A stretch of 64,000 bases of DNA from Cepaea nemoralis (GCA_014155875.1 JACEFZ010013490.1:141001-205000); one strand, 5' to 3'; positions 21,516 through 34,017 are shown, numbered from the stretch's first letter. The notes: generated by a model from the sequence alone, not told the origin. Translations and numbers: made by a program.

Positions 21516-22727
21516 AAGATTGCGTACTGTAGCAGTTATTGTGAGAAGATTGTGTACTGTAGCAGTTATTGTGAGAAGATTGTGTACTGTAGCAGTTATT
21601 GTGAGAAGATTGTGCACTGTAGCAGTTATTGTGAGAAGATTGTGTACTGTAGCAGTTATTGTGAGAAGATTGTGTACTGTAGCAGTTATTGTGAGAAGAT
21701 TGTGTACTGTAGCAGTTATTGTGAGAAGATTGTGTACTGTAGCAGTTATTGTGAGAAGATTGTGTACTGTAGCAGTTATTGTGAGAAGATTGTGTACTGT
21801 AGCAGTTATTGTGAGAAGATTGTGTACTGTAGCAGTTATTGTGAGAAGATTGTGTACTGTAGCAGTTATTGTGAAAGATTGTGTACTGTAGCAGTTATTG
21901 TGAGAAGATTGTGTACTGTAGCAGTTATTGTGAGAAGATTGTGTACTGTAGCAGTTATTGTGAGAAGATTGTGTACTGTAGCAGTTATTGTGAGAAGATT
22001 GTGTACTGTAGCAGTTATTGTGAAAAGATTGTGTACTGTAGCAGTTATTGTGAGAAGATTGTGTACTGTAGCAGTTATTGTGAGAAGATTGTGTACTGTA
22101 GCAGTTATTGTGAGAAGATTGTGTACTGTAGCAGTTATTGTGAGAAGATTGTGTACTGTAGCAGTTATTGTGAGAAGATTGTGTACTGTAGCAAGTATTG
22201 CGTAAAGATTGTGTACTGTAACAGTTATTGTGTAAAGATTGTGTACTGTAGCAAGTATTGTGTACTGTAGCAAGTATTCTGTAAAGATTGTGTACTGTAG
22301 CAGCTAGTGTGTGAAGATTGTGTACTGTAGCAGTTATTCTGTGAAGATTGTGATCTGTAGCAGTTATTGTGAAGATTGTTTACTGTAGCAGTTATTGTGA
22401 AGATTGTGAACTGCAGCAGTTATTATGAAGATTGTGAACTGCAGCAGTTATTGTGAAGATTGTGTACTGTAGCAGCTACTGTGTGAAGATTGTGAACTGT
22501 AGCAGTTATTGTGAAGATTGTGTACTGTAGCAGTTATTGTGAAGATTGTGAACTATAACAGTTATTGTGAAGATTGTGTACTGTAGCAGTTATTGTGAAA
22601 ATTGTGAACTGTAACAGTTATTGTGAAGATTGTGTACTGTAGCAAGTATTGTGTGAAGATTATGTACTATACCAGTTATTGTGTGAAGATTGTGTACTGT
22701 AGCTGACAGTGTGTGAAGACTGTGTCA
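21516..22727. repeat. 30-bp satellite, left block
   Basis: About 40 units of GTGTACTGTAGCAGTTATTG plus TGAGAAGATT. Units 21520-22180 are nearly identical. From 22190 onward they are diverged and shorter (GTGAAGATT). The array continues at 25086 beyond an inserted LINE. Confidence 0.95.
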
Positions 22728-24126
22728 ATCAATCAATAAGGTGCCGTCTCCACAATGAAGGTTGGCTGCAATGGATCTCCAACACTGTCTGTCTCTCGCC
22801 TAGACTGTACATTCTGTCAGGCTGATGTTCGTTCATCTCTTGATGTTATCCTCCCACTTGTATCGTTGTCTACCTCTTGCTCGCTTGCCCTCAACCTTGC
22901 CTTCCAGTATGGTTTTTATAAGAGTATCATGTCTTTTAACGTGGCCAAAATATTTCACTTGTCTCTTCTTTATTTATTTCATCACCTCTTTCTTTATTCC
23001 CAGTTTTTCTAGGACCTCTGCATTTCATTGTTTTTGTTTCCATGAAATACGACCTATTCGTCTGTATATCCACATCTCCAGGGCTTCTATGCGACTTTCT
23101 AGTTGCTTGTTCAATGTCCAGCTTCCGCGCCATACAGTAGCGTTGAATATACGTAACATTTGACAATTCTAATTTTTAATGCGCTATTAATCTCTCTAGA
23201 TGCTAATACTGATTTCATACTGTTGAAAGCATTTTTGACCATTCCTATTCTTTTTTTGATTTCCATTTCACTTCTTTCCATTTCACATCCTCTGTTATTA
23301 CATGTCCAAGATAAGAGAAACTTGTTACTTGTTATAGTATCTGCCCGCTAACTGTAATGTTCATTGATGACCTTGCCTTTTCACTGCTAATTATCATAGT
23401 TTTTGTTTTCTTTTGGATGTTAACATCTAAACCACATTCTGCACTACGCCTGTTAACTTCTTCCACTAGGTCTTGCAACTCTTGCTCACTTTCTGCTAGT
23501 AACACGGTAACGTCAGCATATCTATGATTGTTTATGATTCTTCCATTGATGTTGAGTCCAGGCATTTCAACTTGTTTAAAAATTCTTTCTGTGTATATAA
23601 TGAAGAGACTTAGGGACAGTACACATCCCTGCCGTACTCCTCTTTTAGTCTCTATAGCCGACGAATAGTTATTACCGCATCTAATAGACGCTACTTGTTC
23701 CCAGTACAAGTTACTAATAAGTCTGATGTCCTTTCCGTCTACTCCTTTATCTTGAAGGCGCGTAATTAGTCGTTCATGTTGTACTCTATCAAAAACTTTC
23801 TTGTAGTCTATAAAACAAACATATATACTTTTTTGAACTTCTATATATTTTTCAATTAACATCCTAAAACAGATTATTGCTTCTCTGGTGCCGCTGTTTT
23901 TGCGGAACCCAAATTGTTCTTCAGCTACTTCCTCATCTATCATATGTAAAATTCTTTCTTGTATGACCTTGAGTAGTATCTTAGTTATGTGGCTCATTAG
24001 GCTAATAGTCCTGTAATCTTCACAATCAACAGCTCTTGGCTTCTTCGGTAGTGTGATGAAAATGGATGATGTTTTCAAATCCTTGGGGATGTACCCAGTA
24101 TTATGTGCATACATGTATGTATGTAG

Positions 24127-24222
<96 letters not shown>

Positions 24223-25085
24223 CATAATACTGTGATAGTTTCAATGTCAAAGCTGGATAAGAATTTTATCATCTCTATTATTATCTTGTCAGGACCTGCA
24301 GCCTTTCCTTCTTTCATCTTTTTAAAAGCCTTTTCTACTTCATCCTTTATTATGTTTGGTCCATCTTGAGTATTATACAATGTTGGTCTATTGACCATGT
24401 TGTCCCAGAATAAATCTTCTGTGTACTCTCTCCATCTTTTTATTATGTCAGTGTTATTAATTATAATTTCTCAATATTTTGATCTGATACAACCGTTTCC
24501 TGTTATATTATTTTTCTTCTTTGTAAATCTTTTTATATGTTCATGTAATTCTTTCGAGTTGTGTTTTATTACCAGATCCTCCATTTCTTTGCAATGGTTC
24601 TGCAGCCACTCTTCTTTGGCAACTCTGCACATGTGACGTATTTCTCTATCCATTACTATATACTCTGGAGTGTTCTTTGCTTTCTTTCTTTGAGACATTT
24701 TATTCAAGATTTCATCGGTTATCCATAACTGTTTTTTTTTCTTCTTATTAATATTCACTGGCAAGGTGGCATTTGCAATCTGAATACTGGTTTTTACACT
24801 TTCCCATTTTGTATTAATTTTATCCTCGGGATTTTAACGTCGATATTGTTCCATACTTTCAATGATTAGCCCATCATATCTATTTTTGACTTCAACTAGG
24901 TATAGTTGACTTATATCTGGTTGTTTCAATGCCGATATATTTACTTGAGGTGACATTGATTTCCTTATTACTGGGTTGTTTAGTTTTATTTGTATTTGTA
25001 AAACTACATGATTATGGTCAGAGTTGATATCAGAACTAGGGTGTCTTTTGGCATTTTTAACATTGTTTTTAAATCTATTCCCAAT
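22728..25085 (-). pseudogene. RTE-clade LINE, defective, inserted in the 30-bp satellite
   Basis: Read on the minus strand. 25020-25080 has the end of the AP-endonuclease domain (DINSDHNHVVLQI). 24471-24764 is the linker. 24240-24398 has KMKEGKAAGPDKIIIEMIKF. 23332-24114 is the RT domain (LPKKPRAVDCEDYRTISLMS, QFGFRKNSGTREAI, CFIDYKKVFDRV, GVRQGCVLSLSLFI). The catalytic YADD is altered to YADVTVLL, so the RT is presumably dead. The C-terminal segment follows at 22760-23166 (KKRQVKYFGHVKR-like). The 3' tail is (TTGA)n, (TCAATCAATCAA) on the plus strand at 22727-22738. Short tandem tails are usual for RTE. A (TA)n tract interrupts the region just before the RT. It is 5'-truncated within the endonuclease. 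Confidence 0.8.
24127..24217. repeat. (TA)n microsatellite
   Basis: About 45 TA units inside the RTE relic. Confidence 0.95.
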
Positions 25086-25395
25086 CATAGCAGCTAATGT
25101 GTGAAGATTGTGTACTGTAGCAGTTATTGTGTGAAGATTGTATACCTTAGCAGTTATTGTGTGAAGATTGTATACTGTAGCAGTTATTGTGTGCTGATTG
25201 TATAGTGTAGAATGTATTGTGTGAAGATTGTGTACTGTGGCAGTTATTGTGTGAAGATTGCGTACTGTAGCAGTTATTGTGTGAAGATTGCATACCGTAG
25301 CAGTTATTGTGTGAAGATTGTGTACTGTACCAGTTATTGTTTGAAGAGTGTGTACTGTAGCAGTTATTGTGTGAAGATTGTGTAATATATCAGTG
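25086..25395. repeat. 30-bp satellite, right block
   Basis: About ten diverged units (AGCAGTTATTGTGTGAAGAT plus TGTGTACTGT), the continuation of 21516-22727 after the LINE insertion. Confidence 0.9.
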
Positions 25396-25574
25396 ATTTC
25401 ATATTTCCACATTCGGACATGAATCCTGGACCATTTTGCAATCACTGCAGAAGACAATCTCGGCCATCAAACTGAAACGTTCTTAAAACACCGTAAATCA
25501 AGAAGAAGACAAATACCGACATTCCACAAGATGTGAACATCTGGACAAATGTTGCATACTGACAGCGCCATGTC

Positions 25575-25772
25575 TTGCACACCGAAACACTGTGGTCATA
25601 TGAAACACGACAGTGGCTTTTCCAGGACAGTGATGAGGGAGGGGCGTGGTTTCTGGTAGAAGAGTGGACAACACAACGGTGGACAAAGGACATTGAAGAT
25701 GCCACGTACAAGATAGTGTATGAGTCAGGTGACCAGGTGAAGAGATTGGAGTTGTCCGGACCGTCGCGATGA
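25575..25772 (+). CDS. Weak exon candidate, unknown protein
   Basis: A plus-strand open frame ends WLFQDSDEGGAWFLVEEWTT, then QRWTKDIEDATYKIVYESGD and QVKRLELSGPSR and a stop at 25770-25772. Composition (W/E/D/K-rich, no low complexity) is protein-like. A CAG precedes the best part (TGGCTTTTCCAG at 25612) as a possible acceptor. I do not recognise a domain, and no partner exon is seen. Confidence 0.2.
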   Translation: MHTETLWSYETRQWLFQDSDEGGAWFLVEEWTTQRWTKDIEDATYKIVYESGDQVKRLELSGPSR

Positions 25773-26109
25773 AGACCATCTTTCTACAAAGTAATGTCAC
25801 ATCGTCTTCTGTACCCACCTTGCAGCCCCCACTGGTGTTAGACCACAACCTGGTCAGTGCCAGCCTTCCTATCCTTGGTTATCCCTCGCAGCTCCGTCCA
25901 TGTCCACCCCATCATTCTCATTCCTGTTTCTTCTTCTCTTCTCCGTGTGGTTTGTGTCTTTCTCTATTTCTTTTGCCATTCGGATTAGACAAAAACCTGT
26001 CTAGTTATACTATTCTCGGGTTTTCTCAGGCAATGTCCCGTCCAGCGCCTGTGTCTTGTCTGCAGCTCTTGTCTCGTTCTGTCCAATTGAGTTCCTCATT
26101 GGTGATTCT

Positions 26110-27360
26110 GTTCTAGCCTTGGGACTCAATGCATTTAAAACTATGGCTGCAATGGACACAGAGCAGAGAATGCTTTTTAGACTATACCAGCACTTGATCC
26201 TCTCAGCGATTGATTATGGACTAGGACTGCTCACTGTCTCAAAGAGTCAACTGGTGAGACTGGAGCGCATACAGAACGAAGCTATGCGAGTCATTCTGGG
26301 ATGCACCAGAGACACCCAGTGGTGTGTATGCGGTACATCCTTGGTCTGCCTACTGTTGCTGGTAGGCTCAAGGTGATGCAGGGGAAGGCATACCTCAGAG
26401 TAGCTGCTGACACAGATCACCCATTGCATGGAGCGCTGGACGCAGTTAAGGGTCAGAGACTGATAAGAGGGAAATCATGGATGGCTCAGGCGGAGGATAC
26501 GATCAGAGAGGTGTGCGTCTTGGAGAACATCAGGCGAGGAGAGGAGTGGGTCAGAGTGTCAGCGGAGCAGTCAGACTTGTGCAGAGTTATAATCACATTG
26601 AGCCGGGAGTGCAGGGAGTGGCCAGCAAGAGCCACACGGAAGTAGCAACTAATTCAGAATAATGCTCGCCCGGGTGATGTGAATATCTACACAGATAGTT
26701 CGGTGTTGAGAGGTAGTAGAAGTGCCTGGGGGTTCTTGGCAAAGGCTAATGGTCGACGTTTGGTGCAGGAGAGCCAGGCATATGATACCACAACATCTAG
26801 CTTAAGAATGGAGGTGGAGGCAGTTAGTGCAGCTTTCCGCTGGAAGGAGAATACTATACACACACACACATCGTGATTGTAACTGACTCAGAAAGCATGC
26901 TGAGTAGGGTGAGGACAGGCAAGCTTCGTGCCGAGTGGCTTGCTTCGCTTCAGAAGTCACGGGTGGCAAGCATCGTCTGGATCTTTTCTCCGGGGCATGC
27001 TGGTGTGCTGGGGAATGAACAGGCAGACAGATTGGCTGGCTCTGCAAAACTTGGTGGAGCATTGATGCATGATAAGGCAGACGTGGTTGCGGCCTTGTGG
27101 GAGCACGTGTACACCTCGGAGGAGCAAATGGATCACCATGGTCTGGCAAGAATGCGACAGCGAGGAGTGACGAGGGGATCTGGCCGATGCTCGACGCTTA
27201 GAGGAAAGGCGAGACGCACATATAATCAGATTGCTACTGGTACTATTGGGGTTGGAATTCTTCGCTGGCTTCTGAGGATGGGGACGGGGCGCTTATGGGA
27301 ATGCTCCGAATGCTGTGATGTTGTTTCCTAAATCAATCAATCAATCAATCAGTCAATCAA
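26110..27360 (+). pseudogene. 5'-truncated LINE with RNase H domain
   Basis: Plus strand. RT-distal segment at 26120-26310 (LFRLYQHLILSAIDYGLGLL, VRLERIQNEAMRVILGCTRD), a frameshift, then 26301-26645. An RNase H domain follows at 26680-27050: IYTDSSVLRGSRSAWGF, MEVEAVSAAFRW, IVTDSESMLSRV and GHAGVLGNEQADRLAG, keeping the D-E-D-D/H pattern across a frameshift near 26865 where a (CA)n run occurs. The C-terminus reaches 27331, followed by an (AATC)n tail at 27332-27350. RNase H after RT is seen in I, Nimb, R1, LOA and some jockey clades. Disrupted and inactive. Confidence 0.8.
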
Positions 27361-27977
27361 CAGTAATGTTTACCTAAATAACATTAAAATGCACTGCATA
27401 CATGTCATAATGAACATGACATATATTAGCATAAATGGCAGATCAGTCAAGCTGTTAAATCATCAAACACACTATCACGATGTTGTTGATGATAAGTGCG
27501 TGATATGGTCGTTGTCTAGGTAACGATACTCCTGGTGTGTCAATATGGATTGTAAGTGAGTTAACTCTCTATCTCCCAATGCAACTCACCCCCAGCAGTA
27601 TACATCCATCAGTCAGTAAACAAGAGCGGTTTGGCGCACATAATCCTTTAATACAGAAAGAACACGGACACATAACATATTGGTATCTCCAGAAATCAAT
27701 GTAAAATCCACAGAATATATATATATGTATTCTCCTCACACGTTACTCAGCACACATCACTGCCTTCTATAATCTTCCTGAATCTCACATCCACACGACA
27801 TTTAGTCCAGCTACTATCCACGGCTGGATCTCACACAATACGACCCACACACTGGGTCGGAGCCTCTGCTCACTATGCAACCCACCCTGGTTTTTGGCCT
27901 GCATTCACAGCTCGGAGAATCACACAACACCGTTCTCCGTCGACTACCGACTCCTTCGGTGTCTCAAACTCAACTCC
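27361..27977. other. Flank and presumed outer part of the left LTR
   Basis: No gene. Part of it (perhaps from about 27640) may be the R/U5 end of the left LTR of the adjacent Gypsy-like element, but it does not align by eye with the corresponding region of the right LTR. Confidence 0.3.
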
Positions 27978-28184
27978 TTTTAACGACCTGACCCGCAGTC
28001 GGTCTCTTCTCTCACTCACCTTTCAAGTCTCCTGACTTCACACAACACTCAACTGTCTTTCGCCCCATCCACCCTAGGGGTATCCACTCACACCCGCCCC
28101 ATTATTTCTCAGGGCTGATTGTTTTCCTCGTAGTACCGCTACACAGGCCACTCATCTCAATGTCAATGACCCAGGCATATGTCA
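27978..28184 (-). repeat. 3' LTR segment
   Basis: The alignable part of the left LTR. It contains GACCCGCAGTCGGTCTCTTC and ATCCACTCACACCCGCCCCA (plus strand) shared with 32778-32984 at a constant offset of 4800 bp. Confidence 0.8.
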
Positions 28185-28489
28185 TTATCCCCCCCCCCCC
28201 CTTAAAAGAAAACATCGTTTTCAAATGTTGGGAGACTAATACTTATCAAATATGTGACCCAGACATATTGCCTGGGTAGCCCTAAGTATAGCGCCACCTT
28301 ACTCTAGCTACCACACTAAATAATACATCAAATGCTCATAGTACACTCCCCTATTCCTCAGACATCAATACAACTAACTTTACATCTTGTGTACCAATGC
28401 ATGAACTAATACATCACATAATAATACATCATAGGAAACATCATATCTGTGTATCTGCAGGTCTATTAACATCCTCAAAAATACACAAG

Positions 28490-29552
28490 CTATTTGTGTA
28501 CCGACCCTATCTCAGGTGGTTCTTTTCTTGCATCAAATCTCCACCTATGATTCCTGTCGATGCTGTGTCTACCCTTCATATACCCACGCCTCATGGTTTC
28601 TATATCTTTAAAACATCTGTTTGCTAATCCTGGTTCAGTGATGTCGTTAACACTCTTTTGAAGTGCCTTAACTTTGCAATCTACATATTGTACCGTTACC
28701 CTGGAGTCTCTGTTTAGTCTGACCTCTTTATTAAATCCTGGCCAATATACCTGGCATCCTGCTCTATGCTGCTTCCGCCTTACTCCTATGTGCCCTGCAC
28801 ATGCCCTATCCTGAGCTGTTCTAGTATATCGGTCTCTATATGCTAACGGTGATACTACTTGCCCACATGCAGTTCCGTCATCTGACAATCTGCGAGTGAG
28901 AACATTATTCTTCCTTCCAAAGCACCATCTACCCTTCTTTGATTGCCTATGTCTGACTTTACCACACCCTTGGAAACATTTGTCTGTCGTATTATCTTGT
29001 CTCTGGGATTCCCTACAGCTATATTTGAGATCCATTCTCACCTGCTCAGCTGTACTATCCCTGTCCTCTGTGTCTACTTCAAGTGCCTCTTTTACTTCAG
29101 CTATACTCTCTAATTTAGGTTTTCTTTTGGTACCTACCTCGCTACTACTTACTACTTCTTCTTCTGTACAATCTTTAACTCCTGGCACATTTCCTATGAT
29201 CAGATCCGCCACTGGTGAGTCCAACACACACGCTGTCACCCTTCCAGTGATATATGGTGTTTTCACTGTTTATTACGGCTAATGGATAGAATTCTACTGT
29301 CCCATTAAATGTAATGCACCTAATCTTTTCCCCTGTATAATCTGAAGGATGTATTAAAGTTTTCCTAACCACGATTGACGTACATCCGGAATCCCTAATT
29401 GTTAACACTGGTCTATCATTGACGAAACCATGGTGCATCTTCATGCTTCCACCTGCATGGACTGCTGATCCTGCTTTAACTGTGTGACCACATATTAAGA
29501 CTGGCTGACTGTCTTTTTTCAAAAAGAGTTCTGCACCCACTACAATCTTCAT
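28490..29552 (-). pseudogene. Gypsy pol remnant: protease and integrase fragment
   Basis: The minus strand has a protease-like frame (29175-29552) with VLTIRDSGCTSIVVRKTLI, carrying the DSG active-site triplet, and then VADLIIGNVPGVKD in an overlapping frame, as in Gypsy PR regions. 28490-29266 has GHIGVRRKQHRAGCQVYWPG, matching the integrase H-H-C-C zinc-binding region (GHLGxxKTxxRxxxxFYWPG). The interval between PR and IN is far too short for RT and RNase H, and no YxDD motif is visible. Frames are shifted. Non-functional. Confidence 0.7.
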
Positions 29553-29599
29553 TGTTCAGCATCTCAATTACCTGTGCTGCATTTGAGTTCTCTGTTTCT

Positions 29600-30876
29600 C
29601 TCATCCTACATTGATGGCTGACATGCCCCTTCTTTCCACATTTGAAACAGATGATCTCCTTCCTTGCGTTACTTGTTGGCTCACTGGATGGTTGTGCATC
29701 ACACTGTGCTGCCTTGTGTCTCCAGCTCCCACAATTCCAGCATCCGGCATAATTATTTGGACGTCTCTGGAAATTCCCCCTTTTGTATGGGTACCGTCCT
29801 GCTCTGCTAAAATGGTTGCCTTGAAACCATTATATTGAGACTCTTGTTGTTCATACTCTATGTGCTGAATCCACACTTTTCGCTCCTTGGTCTGATAACT
29901 GGATTCTGTCCTGTTTAGTGTACGCTGCACAGACTATTTCCTCACTCATTAGTCTACCAATAGAACTGTTTGGATGTGCCGTCATGTAATTTTGCCCTAA
30001 CTGTGACATTGTATCTATGTCCTTTGGCTTACGTTCCTCAAAGAAAGCTACTAAGTTAGTATTGCATGCAGATACTACCTTGTCTCTTAACATTAAATCC
30101 ACTAATTTATTAAAATCTTTCCCTACTTCTGCAAGCTCCATCCATTTGTTAAATGTATTCTTTACTGTGTTAACAAAATCTGTGAAATCCTGATTTGTCT
30201 CTGGTCCTAACTGTCTAAACTTTGTTCTATAGCCATGCTCCGTTAGTTGGAACTTTGTAAGCAGACGTTGACGCAAAATAGTGTAGTTGTTTCTTTCTTC
30301 CACAGGTAAATTAAACATTGTATCTAGGGCCTTACCCGTAAGAAACTCGCCAAGTCGCATCGCATACTCGCCTTCTGGGATGCCTAACAGTTTCACTGAT
30401 GCTTCGAATCTGTCACAGATAAGATTCAAGGTTGTCTCGGTCCGTAAAGTATGGCAAGTTTTCAGTCGCTGTGATGACTGGGAAGGTCTTCTGTTTTCCT
30501 CACTTTGACCCTTCGAAGATAGTTCTAGTTTTCTGAGTGCAATTTCAGCTTCCATCTTAATCTTCTCTTTTTCGATTTCCATCGCATTTGTTTGTTTTAA
30601 CTTTTCAAGTTCCATTTGTGTCTCTCTCTCTTCCTGTAGACGCTTGGCTTCCATTTCAGCTAATTTTACTTCCTGTAGGCGTTTTTGTTGTTCCATTTCT
30701 AGTTTCAATTGTGTCTCTTTCTCTTCCTGTAGACGTTTTGCCTCGCGTTCATTATGCCTCTCCTCTCTTTCCCAGTGCTGAACTTCTTTCAATTTTGCTT
30801 CTGCAAACTCATGTAACTCTTTACCTTTCAGGCCTATTCTTTCACCTGCTTCAATATATTCCATTAAAGTAGGCAT
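29600..30876 (-). pseudogene. Gypsy gag with two zinc knuckles, frameshifted
   Basis: A 341-codon frame (29851-30876) starts MPTLMEYIEAGERIGLKGKE. It has a long charged coiled coil (about residues 40-125; repeated ERETQ/KLE) and then a capsid-like part (FEASVKLLGIPEGEYAMRLG, LTEHGYRTKFRQ). After a frameshift near 29850, two CX2CX4HX4C knuckles occur: CWNCGSWRHKAAQC (29702-29743) and CFKCGKKGHVSHQC (29608-29649). Gag packages the element RNA. The coiled-coil leader is common in molluscan and arthropod Gypsy gags. Confidence 0.75.
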
Positions 30877-30899
30877 CTTGTACTTGTGGACTACGTTGC

Positions 30900-31620
30900 T
30901 GTCTGTCAGCCAATTATAAATGTAAAGACTCTGCTACTAGTCTTTGTGTGCCCTCCCTAAGTACACCTCCACTCAGACTGTACGTAAATTCTTAGTACTA
31001 CTAATGTCACCCTGTACTCACACAGTCACTCTTAACGCACTAGGTAGTGATGGGGAAATATCACCTCTACTCTCTCGCATATATCTATAACAAATAGTTG
31101 TATAACATTTCTGGAAATATATGTTAAACATACATATAAATACATATACAAAACGAATGAATGATCACACTAAGTGTTTTCTATAAAACGCTAGACTCAC
31201 AAGCCAAGTATACGGAGACGGTGATCACAAAGAAATAAACCACAGTAACAACCACAAGCTTGTGTAAAACGACCACAGTGCGCGTAATATATAACTGACA
31301 CAGACCACTAGACAGCAGAAATGACGAAAGATCACAATAATAACGTATATCCGACCCCAGCAAATATCATTTGTAAATATTATGAAAAGAAAGAAAAGAA
31401 ACAACAAATTTTATAGCATCAAAATATACACAAATCTGACGTCAGACAACTCGGCTCTAGATATTGGTTAGGACCCACATGCCACTGCACGACACGCTAA
31501 CTCATTAACGTTTTCCTTACAAAAATATCGTAAGCACAAAAAAGAACCACGCTTAGCCACGCCTATCCTGATTTAGATAGAGATTGCAAAAAGTGCCTAT
31601 CCAACAAGTACATGTAATAC

Positions 31621-31708
<88 letters not shown>

Positions 31709-32777
31709 GTATATAAGTAGACAAACGATAACGACATTTAAGACAAGAGAGCAAACAAAATGTCCAGATAGTTGGCCGACACATATGTGCTTATCAATCC
31801 GTCGTCAAAAGTTCGTTTGTAATCGTTTCCCACAATATGCTGAAATGTCTGTGTTAAATTCTCCGAAATGTCTACAACGCTAGATTGCAAAGCGACTTGT
31901 TGTTTTGTTGAGTGGTTACTTCATTTCGCGTTGTGATCACCAGTTCCACCTGTCGGAAACGTTGACGGTAAATAGTAATTATCCAAAGTGTTCTTTCGAT
32001 TGTCGTACAAATTGAAGATGATGGTAATTATCCCAAAATGTTCTGGATTGCCGTTTAAAGACAAAGTTCAAATGAAAAATTGGCCGCAAATGCCCAGTGC
32101 TTTAACCCTGTACCGTCAGTTCTTTTTGGCAACTGTATGCACCCTTGTGTGCGGTGATGACACGTTAAAAATGTTCGCTCATAACAAGGTAATGATCACA
32201 AAGGGATTTTAACAAAGACGAACACTAAAGTCTGGTTTTCTTCAAAACAACTTGTTTATCCAGTTCCCCTATGGAAAACTCTCAGCAACTTTCCGCTGTC
32301 CCCAACCTTGACCCGCAGGTCAACTTCAGTACTCTATTAATTCCGTGGAAAACACACTTACTCTGTCTGTAAAATGACCGGACACCTTTCCGTCATTCAC
32401 AAACACTTTCCACACAACCTCTCAGCCCCGACACGGCTGTGAACAAAGTAATGTCGGAAATTCTCCGTTATCCACAAGACCCTGTCCGTCGAATCAGCGA
32501 CTGTAAATTTTCTCTGTTTACAATTTCTCGTACCTCTCCCCCTTCCCGAGAGAGTATTATAAAACATGTACTTCCCCAGTACCTGGACACTGGTGTATCC
32601 ACCCATCCTATTTGCTGAGTCAACCAATCTTGAACTGTCGACCTGCGAACACACAGTGCGCTTGTCTCGCACACACACCTGTCAATATCTTTGAATTTCA
32701 ATCCTGTCTTTATCACAGCGATACTGTCCAATGTGATGCTCCTCTCTTGTCGCAAATACCGTTTTTGTTCACGCGAC
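30900..32777 (-). other. Leader between right LTR and gag
   Basis: Non-coding. It contains a (TA)n tract at 31627-31702 and AT-rich sequence with no gene. Part of it (about 32270-32777) may be R/U5 of the right LTR, of similar style to but not alignable with the left side. Confidence 0.35.
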
Positions 32778-32984
32778 TTTTAACGACCTGACCCGCAGTC
32801 GGTCTCTTCTCTCACTCACCTTTCAAGTCTCCTGACTTCACACAACACTCAACTGTCTTTCGCCCCATCCACCTCTAGGGGTATCCACTCACACCCGCCC
32901 CATTATTTCTTCAGGGTTGATTGTTTTTCTCGTAGTCCCGCTACACAGGTCACTCATCTCAATGTCAATGACCCAGGCATATGT
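32778..32984 (-). repeat. 5' LTR segment
   Basis: The alignable part of the right LTR, partner of 27978-28184. It ends GCATATGTCA on the plus strand, next to the hAT flank. Confidence 0.8.
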
Positions 32985-33717
32985 CACACACCAATGTAAA
33001 TATGATTAAAGCAGGGGTGGACCAACACGAGGCCCGCGTGCCGCATGCGGCCCGCCGGGAGTGATGTTGCGGCCCGCTGAGCTAGGTCAGATGAACATAA
33101 ATGTTAACTGTTTTGTACATATCTCCAAAAGAACATTACATCATGACTCGTTCGTATCATATATTGTTAAATTATTGCTAAGAGAAATATGAAATATCTC
33201 GCATTTTTGGAAAAATTCATTGATTTTGAGCTATTTTAAATATCCCGCATTTTGGGGAAAATTCGTAGATATTAGCTATTTCAAATATCCCGCTATGTGA
33301 CATCTCAAGGTTACTTAGTTTTATGTCCGACGCTAGTTGGTGATAACATTTAATATCAGACGTCAACTTCTGATATATATGGTCTGTGGTCTTCGGCGTC
33401 TTCGGGGAGCTCACAACGCTGTCGGACTCATACTCAATACTACTTTCAGACCAGCTTGCCAAAGTTCAGTGTTATTAAGTAGTATCGTTCTATTATCGCC
33501 ACTGCGTATAGAGAGATTTTGCTATCGACATTAAAATACATATTTATCACATTTCAAACTACTTTAACCAAGTATCCTGTCTACCATATCGATTCTATAG
33601 GTGAGCCGTTTCTATAGGTGAACCGTTTTATTTATGTAATTTAAATTAATTTATTAATATTAATTAGTAATACCCGTGGTGTATTATTTTTTTTCCAGTT
33701 AAAAACGAAGACCTACA

Positions 33718-34005
33718 ATGGCGTCAGCTAGTAAATACGTTGGACCAAAGAAGAGAAGAATAGCATATGAATTAAGACGTTTTTAAGACAGGTGGACTAT
33801 AAACAATGTTTTTTCGTGGAAATTAAAACAAAGCCCATATGCGTGATATGCAACGAATCTGTTTCTGTTTTGAAAGAGTATAACATCAAAGATTAAACAT
33901 GCAAATAAGTTTGATAGTACAGAGGGCAATTTCAACAAGACCAATAAATGACTTTAAAAAAAGCATTCTGCACAGATATTTATATTTACTAGAGCGGGTT
34001 CAGAG
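33718..34005 (+). pseudogene. hAT transposase, N-terminal fragment
   Basis: ATG at 33718 follows a TTTTTTTTCCAG acceptor-like tract (33689-33700). It reads MASASKYVGPKKRRIAYELR and, after a frameshift, CFFVEIKTKPICVICNESVS and VLKEYNIK, then KHANKFDSTEG. This is a BED-type zinc finger: C-x2-C in CVICNE, with the H of KHAN. Several stops and frameshifts show it is dead. The Penelope array cuts the reading frame at 34006-34017. Confidence 0.75.
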
Positions 34006-34017
34006 TCAACATGTTAT
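34006..34017. repeat. Target-site duplication of the Penelope array, left
   Basis: TCAACATGTTAT. An identical copy is at 40412-40423. Joining the flanks through one copy restores a continuous hAT frame (ESTCYVKASYAVAMILANKA). Confidence 0.85.

Larger units (their letters stand above)
27978..32984 (-). mobile_element. Gypsy-like LTR retrotransposon with internal deletion
   Basis: Direct repeats of 207 bp (27978-28184 and 32778-32984, a few differences) begin TGACATATGCCTGGGTCATT on the minus strand, giving a 5' TG. A purine tract (AAGGGGG... on the minus strand, 28185-28203) immediately precedes the left copy, as a polypurine tract should precede a 3' LTR. In minus order the interior has gag, two CCHC zinc knuckles, an aspartic protease and an integrase HHCC remnant. 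Reverse transcriptase and RNase H are missing. About 1.9 kb separate the right LTR and gag. Confidence 0.75.

Noticed and set aside
21477..22270. Overlapping frames over the 30-bp satellite
   Set aside because: Several frames are open on both strands at once, which indicates repeat artefact.
27843..27860. CACAC as the left target duplication of the Gypsy element
   Set aside because: CACAC recurs many times locally and the implied LTR length does not give matching ends on the right side.
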